Of a DNA stretch of 21,547 bases, positions 17,090 through 21,093 are shown piece after piece. The DNA is from a virus. Position 1 is the first letter of the stretch, and the number at the start of each line of letters is the position of its first letter. Both the position numbers and the translations under genes were made by a program. Where the stretch lies: IMG/VR virus record IMGVR_UViG_3300029319_000472, positions 3,466 to 25,012 of that record; one strand, given 5' to 3'. A model generated the notes under the pieces. It was not told where the DNA came from, did not search any database, and saw only the letters and a program-made list of their open reading frames with translations.

Positions 17090-17231
17090 GTTTCTTTTGT
17101 ATATTAAATTTTGCAGTTAGACTAGCACCTTTATGTGCTTTGAATGGACCACTATGCTTCATTAGCTTGTATCCACCATTCTTTGTTTTCATCCAATGGA
17201 AACCAGCTGGAGCTTTAACAGACTTCATCAT
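17076..17231 (-). CDS. 51-residue basic protein
   Basis: The start is an ATGATG pair (complement 17226-17231) preceded by an AGGAGGTGG ribosome-binding site, and the first ATG overlaps the previous stop. The product reads MMKSVKAPAGFHWMKTKNGG, then YKLMKHSGPFKAHKGAS and an alkaline tail. The K-A-P-x-G-x-H-W-M-K start and H-K-G-A-S are repeated in other marine phages in my recollection. It is strongly basic, has a few aromatic residues and no acidic ones, and is probably a small nucleic-acid-binding beta protein, though this is unproven. Confidence 0.7.
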   Translation of the reverse strand: MMKSVKAPAGFHWMKTKNGGYKLMKHSGPFKAHKGASLTAKFNIQKKHGSS

Positions 17232-17395
17232 TTATAACCACCTCCTGCTTTCTTATAAGCTAGTGCTAACATTTGCGCCTTCCTTGCACTCCACTGTCCA
17301 GGTTTCCCACCTTTTCCACCAGCTTTAATTCTATTAAATATTCTTTTCCTCATGCCTGGCTTTGTATAGTTACCAGCTTTATTAACTGTACTCAC
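17228..17395 (-). CDS. 55-residue basic protein with GTG start
   Basis: The start codon is GTG (complement 17393-17395), which overlaps the stop of the 85-residue gene as GTGA. Translated from there the product is MSTVNKAGNYTKPGMRKRIF, then IKAGGKGGKPGQWSARKAQM and a final AGGGYK. The K-A-G-N-Y-T-K-P-x-M-R-K and G-Q-W-S-A-R-K-A-Q-M elements are known to me from many marine phage genomes as a small conserved protein of unknown function. An internal ATG at residue 15 would remove the conserved N-terminus, so GTG is the better start. Confidence 0.75.
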   Translation of the reverse strand: MSTVNKAGNYTKPGMRKRIFNRIKAGGKGGKPGQWSARKAQMLALAYKKAGGGYK

Positions 17396-17649
17396 CACTT
17401 CACCTTATTCGCCCAAAACGCAGCTGACATCTTGCCTTTAGCTATATTCTTTGCGTGTCTTGCCTTAAAAGACTTTGCTCTCTTTGTCATAGTTCTATCT
17501 CCTGTTTTACCCTGTTGCCCAAACCGAATCGTCTTAATCTTATCACCAGATTTAGCAACTACTATGTGTGATTTGGTTTTATGACCTGGAGTTCTCTTTG
17601 GTTTATTATAACCACTTACTCCAGCTCTCTTTAATAAACTCTGGCTCAT
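17392..17649 (-). CDS. Basic protein, DUF6321-like
   Basis: An 85-residue protein starting MSQSLLKRAGVSGYNKPKRT, with PGHKTKSHIVVAKSGDKIKT, IRFGQQGKTGDRT and ending FKARHAKNIAKGKMSAAFW. The G-Y-N-K-P-K-R-T-P, H-x-V-V-A-K and K-S-F-K-A-R-H motifs are very distinctive and are those I link to the DUF6321 family, found in marine phages and large eukaryotic viruses. No function is established. Net charge is strongly positive. It overlaps its neighbours by ATGA upstream and GTGA downstream. The family number is from memory. Confidence 0.8.
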   Translation of the reverse strand: MSQSLLKRAGVSGYNKPKRTPGHKTKSHIVVAKSGDKIKTIRFGQQGKTGDRTMTKRAKSFKARHAKNIAKGKMSAAFWANKVKW

Positions 17650-17870
17650 TTAAATTTTCGATTTTGTGGTTTATTTACTTTCTTTAAAGCATTTATTGCT
17701 TTTTTTTGATCTTTCTTAAATAATGAAAATGTAAAAATAGCCTTTCCAGTTTTATTATTAAATAAAGAAAAAGATACTAAATCTTTATTTTTACCTCTGC
17801 CAGGAGGTCCATCATTTAATAATTTTTTTATATTTTTCTTATACTGAATTTCAGATTCTGTTGCCATCAT
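17646..17870 (-). CDS. 74-residue basic protein, unknown
   Basis: It starts with an ATGATG pair. The AAAGGA ribosome-binding site is 3 bases before the first ATG and 6 before the second, so the second (giving 73 residues) may be used. The product has a basic helix (IQYKKNIKKLLN), a GPPGRGKNKD turn, two short beta segments LVSFSLFNN and AIFTFSLFKK, and a basic tail. The sequence is extremely AT-rich (11 G+C of 60 bases in 17701-17760), unlike the neighbouring small-terminase gene at 43-48 percent. It is unrecognised, and is the first gene of the cassette after the candidate promoter. Confidence 0.6.
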   Translation of the reverse strand: MMATESEIQYKKNIKKLLNDGPPGRGKNKDLVSFSLFNNKTGKAIFTFSLFKKDQKKAINALKKVNKPQNRKFK

Positions 17871-17896
17871 TAATCCTTTCTCGAACCTTACTATAA

Positions 17897-17925
17897 TAAA
17901 TATTTTTTTGAAGTGCTTTTTTCAA
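17897..17925 (-). promoter_or_regulatory. Candidate sigma70 promoter of the small-gene/terL unit
   Basis: On the minus strand TTGAAA (17920-17925) and TATTTA (17897-17902) are separated by 17 bases, within an A-rich run. Transcription would begin near 17890, just before the ribosome-binding site of the 74-residue gene. The gap between the small terminase and this gene (17871-17986) has no other feature apart from a weak hairpin and a G6 run. A promoter is plausible but not certain. Confidence 0.4.
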
Positions 17926-17986
17926 CTATATTGTTTGTATAGGATCTTTGTCTGTTTGCATTGTGCTAGTTTCTAAGCCTACCCCC

Positions 17987-18373
17987 CTAATCTAGATCTA
18001 TCTTGATTGCAATGTTTCCACCCACATTGTGTTGTACTCTTTCAGGAGCTTTCATGCCTATCCTATCTAGGAGATCCTTACTAGCTTCCAGTCTTACATA
18101 CTCACTCTTCCCATTTTGTATTAAGTGTAGGAGAGTTGAGGATGCGTGGACTGATCCTAGTCCTAACTTGTTGGACACTTCCTGTTGTAGGTACGCTTGT
18201 ACCTTTGGTAATCGTAGTGTCCTACTAGCTACTACTCTACCACTTTCTCCCCTTGAATAACCAGCCTTCTGACTTGCTTCGGTTATGGTACATCCTGTGG
18301 CTACGAGGGTATCAACTAACAACCTCTGTTTGTATGTCAAACCATCTTTCTTTCCTAATTGTGTTCTTGCCAT
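17987..18373 (-). CDS. terS: Terminase small subunit
   Basis: About 128 residues from MARTQLGKKDGLTYKQRLLV. The N-terminal helix-turn-helix includes VDTLVATGCTITEASQKAGY and RGESGRVVASRTLRLPKVQA. A helical oligomerisation part follows, with ASKDLLDRIGMKAPERV and an end of short beta strands (GGNIAIKIDLD). This is the usual architecture of small terminases that recognise the packaging site and feed DNA to terL. The frame remains open to an ATG at 18401-18403, adding ten residues. I prefer the inner ATG because the conserved protein begins there and the extension would code through a palindrome. No Shine-Dalgarno is visible at either start. Its G+C (27 of 60 in 18121-18180, 29 of 60 in 18241-18300) is well above its neighbours. 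Confidence 0.8.
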   Translation of the reverse strand: MARTQLGKKDGLTYKQRLLVDTLVATGCTITEASQKAGYSRGESGRVVASRTLRLPKVQAYLQQEVSNKLGLGSVHASSTLLHLIQNGKSEYVRLEASKDLLDRIGMKAPERVQHNVGGNIAIKIDLD

Positions 18374-18399
18374 TACGATAGATGTAAACATGATCGTAA
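18373..18399. promoter_or_regulatory. Nested dyad over the terS start: operator candidate
   Basis: A perfect 7-bp inverted repeat, TTACGAT at 18373-18379 and ATCGTAA at 18393-18399, encloses an inner palindrome ATGT-AA-ACAT. The two halves differ by one base in spacing. ATGTAAAC within it recurs at 18417-18424, 35 bp further on. A TTGACA hexamer on the minus strand (18403-18408) sits just upstream in the sense of terS, but no good -10 lies at the normal distance. It fits a repressor or activator site controlling the leftward late block. Confidence 0.5.
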
Positions 18400-18423
18400 C
18401 CATGTCAAGTTAAAAAATGTAAA

Positions 18424-18439
18424 CGATCCTCACGGATCG
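18424..18439. repeat. Perfect 6-bp hairpin
   Basis: CGATCC and GGATCG flank a TCAC tetraloop. It lies in the control region immediately beyond the terS operator candidate. With a 4-base loop it could form in RNA from either strand; no T-run follows, so it is not a typical terminator. Confidence 0.6.
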
Positions 18440-18460
18440 GCAGCTTTCGATCTTTCCATA

Positions 18461-18478
18461 TCATCTCTTGCGAGATGA
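18461..18478. repeat. Perfect 7-bp hairpin
   Basis: TCATCTC and GAGATGA flank the tetraloop TTGC. It is 21 bp beyond the previous hairpin in the non-coding control region. No terminator-like T-run follows on either strand. Confidence 0.6.
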
Positions 18479-18540
18479 ATGTGCTTACGCATATGATCTT
18501 CGCTGCTATCTCTCTCTCTTGATTCTCAATTATATCACAA

Positions 18541-18625
18541 AAGTACAAGTACTTCGTTTCGCTGAGCTTCGCTCCTAATCGCTCAACTACGCCCTCTACG
18601 AGGGTAACTCGCTACGCTCCTAATA
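18541..18625. repeat. Decamer-phased GCT/GCC motif array with hairpins
   Basis: From 18551 the sequence falls into ten-base units whose junctions read YC|GCT or AC|GCC: at 18561, 18571, 18581, 18591 and 18611, with one exception at 18601. CCTAAT occurs at 18574, 18619 and 18642. Short hairpins overlap the array: AAGTAC/GTACTT at 18541-18554, GAGC/GCTC near 18564-18574, CCCTC/GAGGG at 18592-18604. G+C is 30 of 60 in 18541-18600. Repeated motifs one helical turn apart suggest a protein-binding array (operator or origin-like). I see no sigma70 promoter for the rightward genes here. Confidence 0.45.
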
Positions 18626-18675
18626 CTGACTAAAGTTTGTGACCTAATCGAGGAATCAAGAAAGGAGATTATATT

Positions 18676-18861
18676 ATGAAAACTCTTGATAAAACTTTTA
18701 CATTACTAGATCTGATGCTTTCAATGAGGAAGAAAAAAGCAGATCAACTGCATAAAGCCTATGATTCAGATGTATCGTGGGAATATTATGAAGGATGGCA
18801 TGACGCCATAGAGGAACTGCAAAAGCAGATAAAAGATATGGAAGGAGATCAAAATGACTGA
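18676..18861 (+). CDS. First gene of rightward cassette, small helical protein
   Basis: A 61-residue charged protein starting MKTLDKTFTLLDLMLSMRKK with an acidic second half (SWEYYEGWHDAIEELQKQIK). It has a strong AAAGGAGA ribosome-binding site seven bases before the ATG. It looks like one or two amphipathic helices and I recognise no family. It opens the rightward transcription unit after the control region and overlaps the next gene by 8 bases. Small acidic proteins at this position in phages often target host enzymes, but there is no direct evidence for that here. Confidence 0.7.
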   Translation: MKTLDKTFTLLDLMLSMRKKKADQLHKAYDSDVSWEYYEGWHDAIEELQKQIKDMEGDQND

Positions 18862-19021
18862 TTCTGAATATAAATATCTACATTGCTTGGATAAAGCAAG
18901 AGAAGCTGAAGAGAAAGGAAATGACTATGAAGCTAAACTATGGAGGGAATATGCTGAAACGATTAACAACCAGCATGAACACATTGAAGGAGAGGTACAA
19001 GATGAACAAAGCACCTACTAA
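18854..19021 (+). CDS. 55-residue acidic helical protein
   Basis: A short gene starting ATG at 18854 after a GGAGATCAAA ribosome-binding site placed inside the previous gene. The product begins MTDSEYKYLHCLDKAREAEE and continues with a helix YEAKLWREYAETINN, ending in Glu/Gln/His-rich residues. It overlaps the preceding gene by 8 bases and the following one by 20. I do not recognise it. The continuous coding with ribosome-binding sites on both sides supports a real gene. Confidence 0.65.
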   Translation: MTDSEYKYLHCLDKAREAEEKGNDYEAKLWREYAETINNQHEHIEGEVQDEQSTY

Positions 19022-19508
19022 ACTGACTACTGATGATGCTATCATTGGTAGTATACACTACCATCAATCACAAGATTGGGCATCTTGGATTGGTTCTCTC
19101 GTTGATGAGAACTGTGAAATAGATCGTGTCTACACAGATCTACTACTGTGGCAGATATGCAACAGTACTCACAAGAGTATACAGTCATTCAAGAAGAATG
19201 CACAGTATTACAAAGATGCGTATGAGCAGACATTTGTAAATGAAAGACAAGCACCAGATGGCACAGAAATCAGCACAATCAACGCTGACAATCTACTATC
19301 ACAGGGTAAGACTTGGAAAGCATTGGAGGACAAGTACACAGCAATACACAATGCGTGTGCTGAACTCTACAAGCAACTATATCAAATGGAATGGCATCAG
19401 AGGAAAGTGGCAAAGCCATCTCAAGGTAAGATGAGGACTATGTCACAGATGACACCAGATGAGATTGCTGAAGCAAAGAGATTATCTAAAGAAGCCTTTG
19501 GATACTAA
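19002..19508 (+). CDS. 168-residue helical early protein, unknown
   Basis: The start chosen is the ATG at 19002, preceded by AAGGAGAGG. The open frame extends back to 18921, but that part overlaps the 55-residue gene in another frame and lacks such a site. The product starts MNKAPTKLTTDDAIIGSIHY with HQSQDWASWIGSLVD, then long mixed helices including SIQSFKKNAQYYKDAYEQTF, and a basic/acidic tail MTPDEIAEAKRLSKEAFGY. It has no signal peptide or membrane span. No family is recognised; it may be a phage DNA-metabolism accessory. It ends the first rightward unit, eight bases before a strong hairpin. Confidence 0.7.
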   Translation: MNKAPTKLTTDDAIIGSIHYHQSQDWASWIGSLVDENCEIDRVYTDLLLWQICNSTHKSIQSFKKNAQYYKDAYEQTFVNERQAPDGTEISTINADNLLSQGKTWKALEDKYTAIHNACAELYKQLYQMEWHQRKVAKPSQGKMRTMSQMTPDEIAEAKRLSKEAFGY

Positions 19509-19516
19509 AACAAACT

Positions 19517-19543
19517 GGAGTGGTGGGTATATCCCACCATTCC
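19517..19543 (+). terminator. Strong hairpin after the first early unit
   Basis: An 11-bp stem (GGAGTGGTGGG with CCCACCATTCC, one G.T pair) has a TATAT loop and lies 8 bases after the stop of the 168-residue gene. On the plus strand it is followed by an A9 run rather than T's, so it is not a classical intrinsic terminator in that direction. On the minus strand a T-rich stretch (AGTTTGTTTTAG) follows. It may stop or protect the rightward mRNA end, or terminate leftward antisense transcripts. Confidence 0.5.
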
Positions 19544-19566
19544 TACTAAAAAAAAATGGGATGTGA

Positions 19567-19594
19567 TTGAATCATATACCGAATCATGTATAAT
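19567..19594 (+). promoter_or_regulatory. Sigma70-type promoter of the second early unit
   Basis: TTGAAT (19567-19572) and TATAAT (19589-19594) are 16 bases apart, close to the bacterial housekeeping consensus. Transcription would start near 19601. It lies directly before the membrane protein gene and just after the hairpin at 19517-19543, so it separates two rightward units. It points to use of the host RNA polymerase for this cassette. Confidence 0.75.
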
Positions 19595-19616
19595 AAAAAA
19601 CGGAAGCGAGGTTAAT

Positions 19617-19631
19617 ATGAAAAATGACTAA
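19617..19631 (+). CDS. Four-codon minicistron before the membrane protein
   Basis: ATG AAA AAT GAC TAA is placed five to six bases after a GAGG ribosome-binding site. Its internal bases contain the ATG of the membrane protein gene at 19624. The membrane protein's own ATG is too far from the GAGG for normal use. Translation may therefore start at the minicistron and re-initiate, or the GAGG may simply be used for the second ATG at a long spacing. Confidence 0.3.
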   Translation: MKND

Positions 19632-19899
19632 CATCTTTTCATACATATTCCGTAGCCTAGAATTATTGCTAGTCAATATGATTAGAGCTATGGTTGGTAG
19701 CAAATTCCGAGATCGTGCAGCGTATCTTGGTACATGGATAATGATCTATATTGGTTTGGGTGGTGGCTTCATAGCATTTGCTATATCTATGGGCATCAAT
19801 CCTACATTGACTATGTCAGTTGTATCAGCACCAATATGGATATTTCTAGTATTTCTAACAAACAGGATAGTAAAGAAACTTGTTAGAAAAGATTATTAG
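19624..19899 (+). CDS. Small two-span inner membrane protein
   Basis: A 91-residue protein with an amphipathic N-terminal helix (IFSYIFRSLELLLVNMIRAM), a basic loop SKFRDR, one apolar span at about residues 34-56 (with IYIGLGGGFIAFAI), a short turn MGINPTL, and a second span at about 63-80. The end NRIVKKLVRKDY is basic and probably cytoplasmic. With two spans and both ends on the same side it could be a class II holin, or an early protein that excludes other phages or depolarises the membrane. It is the first gene after the sigma70 promoter, and I do not recognise the family. Confidence 0.65.
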   Translation: MTNIFSYIFRSLELLLVNMIRAMVGSKFRDRAAYLGTWIMIYIGLGGGFIAFAISMGINPTLTMSVVSAPIWIFLVFLTNRIVKKLVRKDY

Positions 19900-19990
19900 T
19901 GTTCCGTGGTGGTTCTGGGATTCAGTAATAGGAATCATCATAGGATTTATTGTACTAATAATATTAATTGTAGCAATTACAGGGAGGTAG
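19880..19990 (+). CDS. Hidden 36-residue membrane peptide with TTG start
   Basis: An open frame of 37 codons from TTG at 19880 to TAG at 19988 overlaps the membrane protein gene's end by 20 bases and stops two bases before the next ATG. Read from TTG the product starts MLEKIISVPWWFWDSVIGI and is followed by a long Ile/Leu/Val span and a short ITGR tail, i.e. a single membrane helix with an aromatic cluster at one edge. No ATG is available. Supporting points are the tight fit between neighbours and the strong hydrophobic bias; the non-ATG start and lack of a clear ribosome-binding site count against it. Confidence 0.45.
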   Translation: MLEKIISVPWWFWDSVIGIIIGFIVLIILIVAITGR

Positions 19991-19992
19991 AT

Positions 19993-20217
19993 ATGCAGTT
20001 ACCACAACCACAGGATAGTTTCACAAAAGATGAGCTAGATAGATTTGATGTCATCTACTCAATGTATTATGAGCATTGTGATACTCTCGAGGAACTGACA
20101 GATAAAGTAACAAATCAAATGTTACGAGAGAAAGTAAAACTAATTTATGTATCTGAGATCAGCGAGATGGTCAGAGAAAGGTTTGAAAATGACAATCCAA
20201 GACCAGAAGTTTCGTAG
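19993..20217 (+). CDS. 74-residue acidic helical protein
   Basis: The ATG at 19993 has an AGGGAGG ribosome-binding site. The open frame extends back to 19906, but that part has a Cys/Asn/His-rich non-protein-like look and no site. The product starts MQLPQPQDSFTKDELDRFDV, then IYSMYYEHCDTLEELTDKVT, and ends in helices with a Pro/Glu tail. It is unrecognised. It overlaps the next gene by 29 bases. Confidence 0.65.
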   Translation: MQLPQPQDSFTKDELDRFDVIYSMYYEHCDTLEELTDKVTNQMLREKVKLIYVSEISEMVRERFENDNPRPEVS

Positions 20218-20398
20218 ATGTTTTAGATGTCTAGGACTGGGAATAATTATTGATGCGTACAATCCAGAAGCATCAGATGAATGTGATATATGCTTTGGAG
20301 ATGGCAAGATAGGAGTAATAGATGATGAATACCGAGGGCTTGAAAGTACTGAAAGCAAGACTGTGGGATCAAAGACTAGCGACAAGAGATGCGATTAA
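20189..20398 (+). CDS. Small zinc-ribbon-like protein with two CxxCxGxG motifs
   Basis: The preferred start is the ATG at 20189 with an AAAGG site; the frame opens at 20147 but the added residues lie within the upstream gene. Residues 11-18 (CFRCLGLG) and 32-39 (CDICFGDG) form two CxxCxGxG motifs, the zinc-binding repeat of the DnaJ central domain and of small anti-TRAP-like proteins. The 17-residue spacer and the acidic C-terminus suggest a single zinc centre. Phages carry many small proteins of this kind, usually of unknown role. The last 77 bases overlap the following gene in another frame. Confidence 0.65.
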   Translation: MTIQDQKFRRCFRCLGLGIIIDAYNPEASDECDICFGDGKIGVIDDEYRGLESTESKTVGSKTSDKRCD

Positions 20399-20564
20399 AG
20401 GATATAGTAAATCAACTGCACTCAGTCAGTTAGATGATTTGTTTCTTATAGAAAATGAAATGCTAGAGGAGTTTGAAAAACTAAGAACTGCTATAGCAAA
20501 AGATATAACAACTGTAGAAGGTTGGTTAAAACAATTAGAGGAGTTAAAATTTGAAACCAGATAG
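20322..20564 (+). CDS. 80-residue coiled-coil protein
   Basis: It starts with an ATGATG pair after GATAGGAG, a good ribosome-binding site, inside the zinc-ribbon gene. The product begins MMNTEGLKVLKARLWDQRLA and forms charged helices with heptad-like leucines (FLIENEMLEEFEKLRTAIAK, then VEGWLKQLEEL), consistent with a coiled coil. Unrecognised. The 77-base overlap with the upstream gene is long for this phage, but both frames have good initiation signals. Confidence 0.65.
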   Translation: MMNTEGLKVLKARLWDQRLATRDAIKGYSKSTALSQLDDLFLIENEMLEEFEKLRTAIAKDITTVEGWLKQLEELKFETR

Positions 20565-20573
20565 GAGGTAAAT

Positions 20574-20879
20574 ATGAAATGTATTAGACCAGGACATTAC
20601 CAAGCAACTATTCCATATGGTCAAGACCAAGTAATAATTGTGAACATTGTAAAAGTAAAATCAAACTTCAAACACAGTATTACTAAATGGAGATTGACAG
20701 TTGATGATAGTGTACTAGGTCCACAAGTCAAAAGCGATTGGGATTCAAAGAGTTCAGCTTTGACTGTAGGCAGAAAAGAAGTAGAGAACTTGATGTTCAA
20801 GGCTCTAGAATCAAGGATTATCAAGGGTTTTCAACTACCCAAAGATTTTTATGGAAAGGAAAAATTACATGAGGTGTAA
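20574..20879 (+). CDS. 101-residue basic mixed alpha/beta protein
   Basis: It has an excellent AGGAGG ribosome-binding site seven bases before the ATG and starts ten bases after the preceding stop. The product reads MKCIRPGHYQATIPYGQDQV, then beta-like segments VIIVNIVKVKSN and TKWRLTVDDS, then a helix KEVENLMFKALESRI. It looks like a small beta-sheet domain plus helix. I do not recognise it. It overlaps the next gene by 11 bases. Confidence 0.65.
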   Translation: MKCIRPGHYQATIPYGQDQVIIVNIVKVKSNFKHSITKWRLTVDDSVLGPQVKSDWDSKSSALTVGRKEVENLMFKALESRIIKGFQLPKDFYGKEKLHEV

Positions 20880-21084
20880 CGCAGAAACATTCAAGGATAT
20901 GATGTGCAAAGTAAACAGAATATCACCACAGGCTAAGATCATATTTCAATCAAAAGTATTTCACAATACTACAGATGATCCTGAGTTTCAGTATCACGAT
21001 TGCAGAGATATTGATAAGATTGAAATACAGTTTGCTGATGGTATTATCAGCGAGAGAGATAAAATAATAATAACAGTAACTTAA
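20869..21084 (+). CDS. 71-residue protein, unknown
   Basis: The preferred start is the ATG at 20869 after AAAGGA; an ATG six codons earlier lacks a ribosome-binding site. The product starts MRCNAETFKDMMCKVNRISP with QAKIIFQSKVFHNTTDD, then HDCRDIDKIEIQF and a final short strand IIITVT. It has three Cys and one His but no classical zinc motif. No family is recognised. Ten bases separate its stop from the DUF932-like gene. Confidence 0.6.
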   Translation: MRCNAETFKDMMCKVNRISPQAKIIFQSKVFHNTTDDPEFQYHDCRDIDKIEIQFADGIISERDKIIITVT

Positions 21085-21093
21085 GGAGGAACT

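Noticed and set aside
16836-17584. Hydrophobic plus-strand frames at 16836-17120, 17140-17328 and 17273-17584
   Set aside because: They mirror the Lys/Arg-rich genes on the minus strand: reverse complements of Lys and Arg codons give Phe, Leu, Ser and Ala, which mimics membrane proteins.
17880-17887. GGTTCGAG on the minus strand, like a tRNA T-loop or attachment core
   Set aside because: Flanking bases do not pair as a T-stem, there is no acceptor or anticodon arm, and no integrase is seen.
18003-18260. Plus-strand frame opposite terS
   Set aside because: No ribosome-binding site, and terS is supported by helix-turn-helix and context.
18541-18625. Repeat array considered as CRISPR
   Set aside because: Units are 10 bp and degenerate, with no spacers and no cas genes.
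18500-18675. Search for a sigma70 promoter for the first rightward gene
   Set aside because: TTGATT near 18519 and TATATC near 18531 are too close together, and no other pair has normal spacing, so no promoter is called.
20140-20385. Minus-strand frames at 20140-20385 and 20621-20824 in the early region
   Set aside because: They oppose genes with clear ribosome-binding sites and have none themselves.
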